In this document: positions 42,777 to 55,133 of the stretch, in pieces
Position numbering within the stretch: position 1 is the first letter of the stretch
How the letters are laid out: each line of letters opens with the position of its first letter
Assembly (NCBI RefSeq): GCF_008831285.2
Contig: NC_045142.1
Location: 25,185,876 to 25,249,875 of the forward strand
Source of the DNA: Nymphaea colorata
Taxonomy: Eukaryota; Streptophyta; Magnoliopsida; Nymphaeales; Nymphaeaceae
DNA: 64,000 bases
Reading direction: 5' to 3'
Made by a program: the position numbers and the translations under genes
The notes under the pieces: generated by a model
The model's input: the letters and a program-made list of their open reading frames with translations, nothing else
Database searches by the model: none
What the model was told of the DNA's origin: nothing

Positions 42777-43098
42777 AGTGAAATTTTAGGAGTTCTGCCA
42801 TCAGTTTTTGATAAGCTTGTATTCTACTATATCTCACCATAATTTAAAAAAAGTCGATACAAGGGCGTTACTAATAGTGCGACAACAGTTTGCATCGAAC
42901 ATCATTTTACCCAGCAGTTTTGTAATAAAAGCAAGTTTTGTAATGAAAGCAAGTTTTTTATGAGTTTTAAAACCCTTTCTTTTTCGTCTTTTCTTTTTGG
43001 TTGGGTTGGGTGACACTTCCAAAACCTTATCCTTGAATAACTTAAAAGGGCCTGCTGGGTTATTTTCTGGGTTATTTTATTTTATTTTACAAAACCAT
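42777..43098. other. Intergenic DNA of unit 2, no gene seen
   Basis: From about 42890 it parallels 7480 onward in unit 1. No coding motif is visible. Confidence 0.5.
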
Positions 43099-43479
43099 GG
43101 GCATTGGGCCGGGTACCTAACAGGTACCCGTTACTAGAGAGAAAAGTACCCGTTCCTAGACCCGACTCAAGCGGAGAGAAAAGGGCATCGAGTTGGCTCG
43201 ATCAATTATCTGGCTGGCCCGGTGAGCCCGATTAAGCTCGGGTGTAGGCCTGATAATATATTTTTTATATATATTTTGTTGATTTTTATATATAATTATA
43301 ATATTTTGTTACAAATTTATATATTATTTTATATTAATATATAAATTTTTTAATTTAATCGAGTCGGGCCCAAGCCAAGCTCGGGCTCGAGTTTGTAGGG
43401 CCGGACCTAGGTTTTGGTTGTCAGGCTGGTTCGAGCCCTACTCCACATCAGGCCAGGCCGACCCGATGCTCAGGCTTAA
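43099..43479. mobile_element. GC-ended, AT-cored insertion present in unit 2 only
   Basis: Unit 1 reads directly from acaaaaccatg to text like tatcaaaa. Unit 2 has about 380 extra bases between the same words. The ends, gggcattgggccggg and (reversed) gagcatcgggtcggcc, form an imperfect inverted repeat, and an AT-rich core lies between gggcccaagcc-type GC blocks. It resembles the hAT-like MITE at 9483, but I could not find a clean target duplication. Confidence 0.5.
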
Positions 43480-45093
43480 TCAAAATCAAGTTTTTTAAAT
43501 CGAATTTTGGTGGCACCCAAATACTATTTTTCAAGTGTCATATGGAAACACCTTTTAAATGAGCATTCCTAATAAAAAAATTACTAAAAATTGTGATGTT
43601 TAATGACGAAGTTGCATCAAATGAACAATTTTTAAAAAAAAAAATATGTTTGATGAAAGAAGTTTAGAGGTCCGTAAACGTTTCATTTGTTCTTCTTTGA
43701 TGACAATCAAACTTTGAAGAGTAGAAACTCTGTGAGTCAAAATCACCAAAAAAGTAGGCCAATAGGCCGGCAATATTATTCATCAACTACGCATCTATAA
43801 CAAATTTGAGACTCGATTCAGGATCTTCAACTTAACGGTTTTTCTACATCATTTTCATTACATGTTCAGTAGTAGAACCATTCAAACTCAAAGACCCTTC
43901 AAATTTGAATATATGATGTCAAAGATCATGCAGTTTTCTTGTTGATAAAGCAATGCATAAGAGCATAAGAGGTTAAATGTGAAAAAAAAAGTTATCTTGA
44001 AGTACTAAAGATTTCAGAACCGGAGCATCTGATCTTAAATCCAACCATTTCGCTGTACAAAGAAGCAAATAAGAGTCTTTAAGTGTGGATCAGAAGTTTG
44101 GCCTCAGTTTGAGGAATCATGAATTTTACCATAAATTTTCTGTAACATCAGTAAAAATATTCTACATTGGGTTCATGGATTTCAAATCTCGAGTACACAA
44201 TCAGATATTATATGTGCATTAAATACAACACATAGCTTTTGGACATGATCAATAGTGAATTTAACTTGGTTGCGGCAATCAACCACATTACCTAACCAAG
44301 TCCACCTAATATGAGCAAGTCACCTAATTTCGTTTGTACATATTAGGTCGCCGTTCTAGTATCTAAAGAGTTTGGCATATATAATTGATAAAACATTGTA
44401 AAAATGCGGTTAACTTAATATTCATCCCTATCTTATTGGTAATTAACAAGTCAATTTAGGTTAGCTAGAGATGTCAATAGATCAAATTCAAATAGAGTTC
44501 CAAATTGAATTTCTTTAAAAAAGTGAGAAATGAAAAAATGTTAATTAAGAGATCGGATTGCATGTGGATTTAAGAAATGACATCAAATCAGATATATATT
44601 CAGATTTGATTTAAAAACAATGTCCTATTGGATTCTATTTCAACTACAAATAAATATCCCATATCCAATATCCATACACTTCAAAATTGCAAAATGAGAT
44701 CTGGAAAGTCCAATTTAGATTTGGAGTAAGATATGGGAATAAAAGTTGGATTGGATTTTGATGGCTGAACATGAAACTATATTTACATTGGTATTAGACT
44801 TTTTTCTTTATTTGTGCACGAACCCGGATTGAAATCTGAATATGTGAACACCTGATAAATAAATATGATTACGGGAGTTTCCCATCGACTCTGATCACAA
44901 AGGATTCAAACCACAGGGTTCGTGCATAGGATTTAACAAATTTTCAAACCAAAGGCAGTCGAAAAACACCTCGAGGTCCGCATAGCGACACAATTTTTAC
45001 ATAATGTTATTGTTACCAATCCGAAAAACACACAAACACACCAACACCAAGAGCAAGTGGATGCATGAAGAGGGACATGCTTCTATGATTCAA
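43480..45093. other. Intergenic DNA of unit 2, paralogous to 8100-8525 and 10345-11443
   Basis: It joins text matching 8500 directly to text matching about 10345 (catctgatcttaaatcc), so a 1.8-kb piece present in unit 1 is absent. It ends at the 3' UTR region of locus 4. No gene is seen. Confidence 0.6.
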
Positions 45094-47223
45094 TCAAAAC
45101 TTCATGGGCTCAGAGACCTTCTTCTAGTATGTCCGACATGCTGGCGCGACGTAATGAGGCCGGAGTGCGGCGAAGACATGATGTAGTGGAGGCAAGGAAG
45201 GTGGTGAAGGTCAGCCAGTGAGAAGTAGTCTCCAGCCAGGTACTTGCACTTAGACAACCTTTCTTCATATACATCAAACACCTTGTTGAGCTTCTCGCAC
45301 TGAGCTCGGACCAGGGCCTCGTCGGGCACCTTGCCAAAGGTCGGTTTCATGACGCTCTCGAGAATTAAGACCAAGGCCGGCGGGTCGAACTGGTGGGCTT
45401 CAACTTCCATCCACAAGCCCACAATGGCTATCCCACCAAGCTCAGGCCCTAGGAGGTCCGTCCCTTTCTCCTTATACCTGGAAGCAATGTGGTCTGTGAT
45501 AGCTCTTTATTCTGTAAGAAGCGAGATGCATAGCATGTTTAGTACAAAAAATGTTTTGATCGGCCGAGCCCAGCCTATTGAACCAAAAACAGGCAGACTG
45601 AGGCCGGAGAAACTCACCAAAAAGTACTGTTGCATCGTCCTCAACATATGCAGGGATTTTACCAAAGGGCTGCCAAAAGAAAGATAATATTGTTCTTCCA
45701 GATAAAGAAAATATTCTCACATTTTCTTTGTCATTTTATAATGAAAAAGTTTGTGAAATGAATCTTACTAATTAAATAATAAACTATGATCAATAAGCAT
45801 TAGAGAAAACTCGCCAGTTGTTGGAGACATAATAATATTCAAGTTGAAGATGGTCAAAAAGCTCACAACAACTGAAATACATTATTTGGGCTAACTTATT
45901 ATGTTTCATAGGTGAATGAAAGCCGCCCAAATGAGAGCAAAAGCTCCCTCTTCTCACGGCTTCAGGAGCGGAGTTAAAAAAATTTTATTGCAGGGGTTGA
46001 ACTATATTTTCAAAACATTAACAAAGGCCAATATGTAATTTTTCAAAATTTTTACATTGGTTAAACTAAAGTTTTTAAAATTTACAAGTAAAATATTTAT
46101 TTTCTAAAAATCGGGGCAGGGGCACACTTCGGGGTTTGGCTTGGAGAGACACTTTACTGTCAACTTGGTGGTGCTGCACTTTACCCTATCAAACTAGCAA
46201 CCCGTCTCTTCCTACATCTCCAACCTGACCAACTATGCTATGCCTCTTTTAACTTTTGTCTTCACAGAAAAATTAAAAAAAAAAATGCAGCACGGTGAGT
46301 AGAGGGGTATTTCAGTCTTTTTAATTTTTTACCTGCTTGATTTTTCACTGATCAAGGGACGGTCTCCTCTTCAAATCAAAGGGCATTTTGGTCATTTCAT
46401 TCCAAAAAAAGCAGCACGGTGAGTAATGCAACTTTAGATTTTACCGGCTCGAACCTGGTTAAGCTCTGTCATATGATAAACAAGTAGAGCTCGAGCTAAT
46501 CACGCTTTGACCTCGATTGTTAGACGAGCCGATCTCGAGTTATTTCAAGATATAAGCTGGTTAAGACCAAATAATAGACATTTAGTGTGCTTTCTTAAAC
46601 GATGGCACAAGTTCAAAACCTGTTGTTTTCAGCCTAGCCTGGGTCGAGCTTGAATGGATCTCAAGCTACAAAATTAATTGAGCTCGACTCCAGTTTGAGC
46701 TGAGCTTGGCTGGGGTTTGAGCTCGCCTAGAGCCAATGCTTTGGTTGCTGAATGGAGTTTCAGCCACGTTAACTATGCTCATGAGCAGCCCTGCATCCAG
46801 CAACAATAGTTGCGGTGCATGTTTTGTGTTTGAACTTCTTTGAACCCAAAATGTCGCAATTTGCTTCTACATTCACAAAGGAAAAACTCTTTATAGATAA
46901 ATATAATAATTAATAAAAACCATAATAACAATAATGGTATTAAAAAAATAGTACCAACAAGAATCAAACAAAAGAAGCACCCCAAATGCACCTCATGCCT
47001 GAACAATCATATCATGCCTATAAGCTACAATGAGAAGGAGAAGGAGAAGGAGAGAAATGGGGTTATAGTAGCATACATTAAGAGATAGAAAAGGCTGCTG
47101 CTTATCGGCACCAGCAACCATATTAACAGGCACGATCTCATAGTCAACCTCCTTCTGCTCCAGGCACACCAGTGCCCTTGTTGTGGGTTTCTACCGCGCC
47201 AAACAGTAAACCTTCACCCCCAT
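45094..47223 (-). pseudogene. GSTF locus 4: chimera of type A exons 2-3 with type B exon 1, several lesions
   Basis: Exons 2 (45618-45669) and 3 (45094-45511) match the type A genes ([34 protein letters not shown]). Exon 1 (47077-47223) is type B. Intron sequence switches from type A to type B text between about 46260 and 46295, so the join lies inside intron 1. Lesions: codon 10 of exon 1 is TAG; the second codon of exon 3 (ESRAI) is TAA; and a net 28-bp loss near the 3' end shifts the frame before the conserved EDISSR region. The exon 1 donor (AAT|GTATGC) is normal. Confidence 0.88.
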
Positions 47224-47298
47224 CTCTCTCTCTCTTTATATGTGTCTTCTGATTCTTCACAATGCTGTCATTTTTATAATATATATATATATATATAG

Positions 47299-47340
<42 letters not shown>

Positions 47341-48634
47341 GTTTCGAAGGGTATAAGAGGTGGCTGTTCATTTACTAGTGAGCAACTTGTCTGGTCTCAT
47401 GTCAAGGGCCTTTGACTTGCAGAGCGACCAACAGAAGAGGACGTCCGTCTCCCGCTGCTCTATGAGTCCCATCGCGGTGGGCAACACCACGTCCTGGAAC
47501 ACATTGGTCTACTCGCCTCTCTTCACCTGTGTTTTCACAGCCTGTTTGGATGGAGGGAGAGATAGAGAGAGAAATGAATGGAAAGAAAGGTCTTTTTTTG
47601 TTATGGAGGGAAAGGAAAGGAGAACTAACAACTGTGTTTGAATGCAAGGGAAAGGAAAGGGATGGGAAGAAAATAATTTTTTAATATAATTTTAATTTCT
47701 TCAAAAATGAATGCTTCGTTTGGATGGAGGGAAAAAAGAAGGAAAGGGAGGGATAAAAAGGAAATGAAAGGAAATGGAATGAAAAATGAATGAAAAGGAA
47801 AAGAAAGAAGTGATTATAAAACTTGTTTAGATAGAAAGGAAAAGAATGATAAAATTTATTACACTTTACAATAATACCTTTAACATTAAAAAATTTATCA
47901 TTCAAATAAAAATATTTTTAATTTCATTTCCTGATTCAATAAAAGAGGAACTATACTTACACTAGACATTTCATTTTATAGTAATAAATATGATAAAAAT
48001 TTATATATCAATCAAACAAAATGCCATTTTCAGGTGTACTAATTGGATGACATAAAAATGACAAAAACTTGATTTTGGTAAAGGAGCCATTGTGAAATAT
48101 CATCCAAGTCTTGAGCAGTGGCCGGAAGGGATAGAGAGGCAGACCCGGCGCCCGTCAGAGTCTTGACCAGCAGCGATGAGGAAGGGAAAGAGCCACGCAA
48201 GGTCAGTTGATGTCTCTTTTGCGGGCAGAGGTATACACGGTAAAAAAGGATAGACTTTTCATTTCCTTCCTAATACCTCTAATTTTGAAGGGATTGAATT
48301 TACATTAGAGTTCCTTTTCTTTTCCCTTCCTTTGCAACCAAACAAACTTTTTGCTTTTCTTTCTTTTCTCTTCATTTTAATTAATCAACCAAACAAACAA
48401 CAGATGAATTGTTCTTTCATTCCCTTTCCATCCCTTTTCCTCCAACCAAACAGGGTGGAAGAGATTGGAAGGGAAATAAATTGATATCATTTTCTTTTCT
48501 TTCTTCTTCTTCCCCTCCCCATTCCCTTCCCTTTTCTTTTCCTTCATTTCCCTTACATCAATTCCTTTCCCTCTCTTTCAATTCATCTAAACATAGCATT
48601 AATATTGTCAGAAGCATTCATACTTCTTTTTTAT
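47224..48634. other. Promoter and intergenic DNA of locus 4, with purine-rich repeats
   Basis: A compound (TA)n(GA)n repeat at 47279-47341 sits where the TATA box of the other type B genes lies. Beyond it are several stretches like ggatggagggagaga and (opposite sense) ccattcccttccctttt, facing each other around 47720 and 48580. These look like ends of small inverted-repeat elements. No gene is seen. Confidence 0.5.
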
Positions 48635-49900
48635 TGCTCACCGAAGCAGTTAGATACAAGGCTTTGATACTCTCAAACTTAAGTGTATTATTCATTTCAT
48701 CACCTAATTACGTCGTCCTGTCCTTATTACTTTTGTGACAGAGAAGTACAATAGAATAGAACAGTACCAGTCACTGATGGTGTGACAAATTAGTCTCCTA
48801 CCGAAAATGATCGCACACTTATTTCTTTTGGTAATTTATTGCGTTCACCGACCTTATGGATAGATATTTTTTGGTTTTACCTCATTGTTGTTTATTTATT
48901 TTTCTACATGAAAAATTGATTTGTCGCTGGTTTTTCTATTTTTCATTTCTTTCCTTTCGCTCGACCTTATTTTTTGAAGTCCAGAGTCTTTTTTTTTTTT
49001 TTTACCTTGAAACTGATCAATCACAATTCATTATACATGCACCAAATGCCTAATGTTGCTAGACAACAAAAAATTAAAAACCTGTTGTTGAAAACATTGT
49101 AAACAATTGGTATGATTATTTTTTTTTAATAATAGATTTTATTACTTTGAACTATCTAACAATATTTGTCGCCCGACAGATTTAAGTTACACACGCACAT
49201 CGGAAACTATTTATAAAAACTATTTTGATATAAAAAATGGTTTGAATCAAGTTGTCTTACAACACATGTTGGCTTTTCTATTATCAAAATATTGATGTTA
49301 TGAGAGCTATTCATTTTTGCTTATTATAAACATATTATTAAACATAAAACGATTAACTTAATATATATTTTGCATCAACATATCTTAACAAAAGTTAGAT
49401 ATAAAAAAAAAGACTTCCATCCTACATAGTTTTTTCGATTTTTCATTTCTTTCCTTTGGCTCAACTTTATTTTTTATTTATTTTTTGAAGTCCACAATCA
49501 TTTTTTGACGTTGAAACTGATCGATCACAATTCATTACATATGCACCAAATGACGAATGTTGCCAGAGAACAAAAAATTAAAAATCCGTTAAATCCAACA
49601 ACATTGCCGTCTGACGTGTAAACTACACACATACACATCCTAATATATTTATAAAAACTATTTTTATATAAAAAATGCTTTGAACCAAGTTGTCTGTCTT
49701 ACAACGCATGTTGCTTTTTCCATTATTGATGTTATGAGAGCTATTCATTCTAGCTTATTGTAAACATACTATTAAAACCTAAAATGGTCAACTTAACATA
49801 TATTTTGCATCAACATATGTTAACAAAGTTAAATTAAAGAAAATTTTGATATCATATTTAAAGAGTCTGGATTTCATCACTGACTTAATGGTTTGTTTTT
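48635..49900. repeat. Block R, copy 2: start of duplicated unit 3
   Basis: It matches 5538 and 41150. A second, partial copy starts near 49430 (gatttttcatttctttcc), and both copies include gtcttacaac.catgttg. No coding. Confidence 0.75.
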
Positions 49901-50241
49901 CTACCTATTTTATATATATATATATATATACACACACGTTAGTATTCTACAATTGTTTATTTATTTATATAGTACCCCACAATCATTTTACCATGTATTT
50001 GAGGGGATGTAAAGTTTTTTGGTGCAGATTCCCCAAAAATTTATAGCTCATTTAACATTTAAATATCAAAATTTTTCTCTCATTTGTATAGTTTTTTTCC
50101 TTTTTAAAATGTTTTTTCCATAGATCATATGTAAACATCCAATATCTGATGTGGCTAATGAAGTTCACCTGTTCTGCTTAAAATTCACATTTAGAATTCT
50201 TGACATTAATTATGCTTCAACAAAATCTCAATTACTTATCT

Positions 50242-50461
50242 CAGTGGATTTTTCATATTATGAGAATATATGCAAATAGCCGTTCAATTTAACATCAAAA
50301 GTTCACAAAGGATTCAAACAACGGATTCGTGCATAGGATTTAACAAATTTTCAGTGGATTTTTTTATATTATGAGAATATATGCAAATAGCCGTTCAATT
50401 TATCATCAAAAGTTCACAAAGGATTCAAACAACGGGATTCGTGCAAAGGATTTAACAAATT
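50242..50461. repeat. 110-bp tandem duplication 3' of locus 5
   Basis: The unit starting cagtggattttt, with gagaatatatgcaaatagccg and ggattcaaacaacgg, occurs at 50242 and 50352. It joins the duplicated text of 42507 to text belonging to about 11230, so it marks a junction where unit 3 lost some 2 kb. Confidence 0.8.
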
Positions 50462-50612
50462 TCCAATCCAAAGGCAGTCGAAAAATACCTCGAGGTCCAC
50501 ATAGGGACACAATTTTTACATAATGTTATTGTTACCAAACAGAAAAACACACAAACACACCAACACCAATAGCAAATGGATGCATGAAGAGGGACATGCT
50601 TCTATGATTCAA

Positions 50613-52086
50613 TCAAAACTTCATGGGCTCGGAGACCTTCTTCCAGGTGGCGCGTGACGATATGTCCTCCCACCAGGCGCTGACATGCTGGCGCGACGTA
50701 ATCAGGCCGGAGTGCGGCGAAGCCATGATGTAGTGAAGGCAAGGAAGGTGGTGAAGGTCAGCCAGTGAGAAGTAGTCCCCAGCCAGGTACTTGCACTTAG
50801 ACAACCTTTCTTCATATACATCAAACACCTTGTTGAGCTTCTCGCACTGAGCTCGGACCAGGGCCTCGTCGGGCACCTTGCCAAAGGCCGGTTTCATGAC
50901 GCTCTCGAGAATTAATACCGAAGCCGGCGGGTCGAACTAGTAGGCTTCAACTTCCATCCACAAGCCCACAATGGCTATCCCAGCAAGCTCAGGCCCTAGG
51001 AGGTCCGTCCCCTTCTCCTTATACTTGGAAACAATGTGGTCTGTGATACCTCTTGATTCTGTAAGAAGCGAGATGCATAGCATGTTTAGTACAAAAATGT
51101 TTTGATCGGCCGAGCCGAGCCTATTGAACCAACAACAGGCAGACTGAGCTCAGTAGAAGAAAGACTAGGTCTGACAAAACTCACCAAAAAGTACTGTTGC
51201 ATCATCCTCAACATATGCAGATTTTACGAAAGGACTGCCAAAAGAAAGATAATATTTTTCTTTCAGACAAAGAAAATATTCCCATTTTCTCGGTTCTTTT
51301 ATAATGAAAAAGTTTGTGAAATGAACTTCACTAATTAAACAATAAACTATGATCAATAAGCATTAGAGAAAACTCGCTAGTTGTTGGAGACATAATAATG
51401 TTCAAGTTGAAGAAGGTTCAAAAGTTCAACAACTGAAGTACATTATTTGGGCTAACTTATTAGGTTTCATACTCGATACTGGGTGAATGAAAGCCGCCCA
51501 AATGAGAGCAAAAGCTCCCTCTTCTCCCGGCTTCAGGGGCAGAGTTAGAAATTTTTTATTGCAGGAGCTGAACTATATTTTCAAAACATTAACAAAGGCC
51601 AATATGTAATTTTCAAAATTTTTATATGGGTTAAACTAAAGTTTTAAAATTTACAAGTAAAATATTTATTTTCTAAAAATCTGGGCAGGGGCATACATCG
51701 GGGTTTGGCTTGGAGACACTTTACTGTCAACTTGGCGCCGCACTTTACCCTATCGAACTTGCAACGCGTCTCTTCCTACATCACCAACCTGACCAGCTAC
51801 ACTATGTCTTTTTTAACTTTTGTCTTCTCACTTAAGTGCCAACTAAATAAAACTGAAAAATAAAAAAAAACATGGCTAACTCAAAGCCCCTTTTCTGGAA
51901 AAAAGAAAAAGAAAAAAGAGGCAAAGTGAGTGAACCAATATTGAGAGAGAGGTAAAGTTGTTGCTTATGCTCCCCATTGAAGATATCCACATGGATGAGC
52001 TCGTAGTCGAGCCCCTTCTCGAGTAAGCATGCGAGCACTCGTGCTGTATTCGTCGTCCTGGGATGGCCATAAACCCTGATGCCCAT
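50613..52086 (-). pseudogene. GSTF locus 5 (type A), pseudogene
   Basis: Exon 1 (51940-52086) is open and encodes MGIRVYGHPRTTNTARV, but the donor reads AT instead of GT (AAT|ATTGG), and the usual catalytic-site Ser is Thr. Exon 2 (51185-51234) is 2 bp short compared with locus 2, shifting the frame. Exon 3 (50613-51058) has a TAG where locus 2 has the Gln of EAHQFD. The remaining 94 codons are open up to the normal stop. Four independent differences make a functional product very unlikely. Confidence 0.9.
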
Positions 52087-52225
52087 TCTTCTTTCCTCTT
52101 CTTTCCTTTCCTTTTCGCACTAACGAAGCAACCTTCCTCCCCGAGAGACCTAGCGGCACAGGTTTAACATGCAGCACCTATGGTTACCACCACAACTCAC
52201 ACTCACTTCATTTTACATCTTCAAG

Positions 52226-52237
52226 TATTTATATATA
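52226..52237 (-). promoter_or_regulatory. TATA-like motif of GSTF locus 5
   Basis: TATATATAAATA on the minus strand, at the same relative place as in locus 2 (13044). The promoter has outlived the coding region. Confidence 0.5.
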
Positions 52238-52590
52238 GGAAAATCAAGTTTTACACATAGAAAGAAATTTAGAGAGATTGGTGTGAATGGTAGCAAGGTT
52301 GGCACACTTGTGGCACATGCAGCGGCCACCACTTCACCTAACATTTCAAACTTCACAAGTCATTTTTATGTTAGCTTCAATTGATTATTTGGCTCGAGTT
52401 ATCAGTATTTATCAAATCTGTTCCTAATAAGGGAGAATTATTGCTGACAAAGATGTACCTCTTCTATAACGAAACATAACATTTGATTCATGCAACAAGA
52501 TATAAAACTTTAAAATTTTAAAGAGCAAACAATATGTAATAAGATGAATTGCTCGTAAATATCAATATAAAAAGATTTTTTTGGGGGTCC

Positions 52591-53004
52591 TGTTAGATAG
52601 TGGCCCTGAGCCCTATTTCTTCATCTTTTAACCGCAAGACCGCAAGAGGACACCGCTTCCAAATAAAGAAGATTTTCTTCAATTAAGATTACCTTTAATA
52701 TTCTGTCAATCTCTCACAGACGATAACCGTTAGCTGGGAAATAGGAAAACCTATGAGGTTGGTATGAAGTTCTTAGAGCTACTGAATCTAGGGTTAATCC
52801 AGAGGATGATTCTCGTGAAGCCTCGTAGAAGCAAACCGACTGAATTATGCTTCATCTTCTTCTCCCTGGTCTCTACTTCTTCCTGTTATTCAGCATCCGC
52901 TGGCTGCTACAGACCGTGTGCTCATCCTGGAGACGCCGCTGACGACCCTGCTGCACAGACACAAAGTTGAACAAGGTGGTGGTTCCGCTGCTGTAGTTCC
53001 TTCA
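52591..53004. mobile_element. Solo LTR, 414 bp, target duplication GGTCC
   Basis: GGTCC at 52586-52590 and 53005-53009 flanks a segment that starts TGTTAGATAGTGG and ends TTCCTTCA (TG...CA). Unit 1 has no such segment between the same flanking words (gggggttccgtgtaca, near 13413). The 5-bp duplication and TG...CA ends fit a solo LTR left by recombination. A relic of the same family is near 80-400. Confidence 0.8.
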
Positions 53005-53009
53005 GGTCC

Positions 53010-54536
53010 GTGTATATCAATTTCCCACACATAGCCCACACCTATCTCTGCCCTGCCCTTGGCTAGAAAGATATGCGGTCCTGTAGGAGATATTAAATGG
53101 AACAGAAATTGGCCGTGTAGGAGAGTTTAAATGGAACAGAAATTGATCACTGGGTGGTAGAGTACTGGCAACACTTGTTTATTATTTCATATTTAGAAAG
53201 CCTACTAACAAGTTGGATCTCAAGTTTACAGCCATTATGGTATCAGACTAAACAGACATTAGAAATTAAGATGTCCGAGTGGAAAATATTAAAATACTGC
53301 CCAACTTTTAGGAACAAATCAAGGCCAAGTCTAATTCTAAGATCAGTAGCTCCCTTTTAATGTTTTGATAATTCAAAATGAAAACTGACAGACTATCAGC
53401 CTTTGTCCTTTTCATTGCACCAACCTTTTAGGAATCCATCAATATATTGTTACCTAAAATATTTATTTATATTTCTTTTTTGTTGCAAACTTGTAATTCG
53501 TCATAAATTGTTTAAAGTAGTCACTTCTAATGTTGAACTCATGTACATGCCACCTTAAAGCATGCATGAATTTAAATAATTGAACTTTTATTATCAATTA
53601 GAAGATTCATTTAACTCATGGTACACTTCCTGGGGCTGGTTGCAAGTGGTCCTGTGGTTCAAGTGTGCTGTCCCATGCGATCCCGTTTTATCTGAATTCT
53701 GGTGTTTGCAAGTATAAGTGGCTGAGAAAAATGTAGATAAGCAATTTGTGTGGGCTGGTGTGAGCAATTATCCACATCAGGCCACGACAAGATGTCTATA
53801 CCGACAGCATTACTGCCGTCAAGTAAAACTATAATTGACGGTTTTCTTACTTTTACGGTTTTACCGATGCTTTTCTACCGTCAGTAAACGTAAGGTCTTT
53901 TTTGTAGTGCACGCCACTAGTAGTACTAGAGAAGGGGAAATGTACTCGAAGGTTTTACGGCTATTCTCAATAGGGTTTATGACCACGTTTCTTATTGACA
54001 AGAGATAAATTTTGATAATTACATTCTGATTTCAATTTCTCATATAAACACTTTTATGTTTGATAGTCTCGGATTAATATCAAAGAATGAGACGGATTTC
54101 AAACTCATGTATTTCAAATCCTTGATATGTTGATGAAACCATGGATCGTGGTCCGGCCCACGTAGGTCACAGATCTAAGGGGCAATGTTTGATAGCATCT
54201 GATCTGAGATTCAAGGCCATAAATATATACTGTTCAAGCAAGCATTGGATTTCATAATTGGGGATTTGAGATCCACACTATATTATGAAAACCATGGATC
54301 AGTAGTCAAAGAAGTTAAGAGGAGGAGGAGGCTGGGTCGGACTACATATCCACATTTTAATGTAAATCAGCCTCCTCCTTTAACACATTAATTCACTATT
54401 AGTATACTGAATTTGCAATGTTTTGTACTTGAAATAGGAAGGAAGCATAATTGTATGTGACGAGTTGCAATTCAACCACCTCTGTTCATAGCGATTCATT
54501 AATTCTATCTTAATTAATTAGCTGTAATTTAATACC
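53010..54536. other. Intergenic DNA of unit 3, paralogous to 13420-14738 and 31724-31860
   Basis: It includes the unoccupied LINE target (attagtatactgaatttgc, near 54403), bridging the two halves that in unit 1 are separated by 17 kb. No gene is seen. Confidence 0.7.
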
Positions 54537-54604
54537 CTCATAGGAAGTTTGATTGCTTCAGATTTGAAATCTCATAGGAAGTTTGATTGCTTCAGATTTG
54601 AAAT
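54537..54604. repeat. 34-bp tandem duplication
   Basis: ctcataggaagtttgattgc with its following bases occurs at 54537 and 54571. Unit 1 has a single copy near 31858. It lies at the end of a MITE-like element. Confidence 0.85.
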
Positions 54605-55133
54605 CCATGGATTTGATCTACGCAACATGTTTTTGCTGATATTAAAAAGGATCTACGGTAAATTTTGTGGTTCATCAAACTAAGGATCTTAGCTCAGACT
54701 TAAGATCTATGCTCGCAATCTTAATTTTATCTTTTTGCATTAGAAAAAAGATCGGATTTAAGATTGAATGCAGGAGTGTCTGTTTTTAAATCCATGGTTT
54801 TCAAATCCTGAGGATCTTAAATCATAGGCAATTATACGCAGCCTTAAAGAAAGAAAAAAAAAAAGGCCCTCACTGAGTCATGCTCTCGTGCATGACTGAT
54901 CTTAACAGTTGATGCTTGCATTGAGTGCACACTAGATGCTTTGGTGCAAGAAAATGCACTTTCTTATTCCAATTAAGCATACCACTTGCTTAGCCACATA
55001 GAACTAAGGAAGTACAATTATTGAAAGATGCAAGTGCATATGCATGACATGCTCCACATACGTGTTTGTGCATGCATATGCACACACATACATACACGCA
55101 CACAGACACACACACACAAACACCCACACTTCT

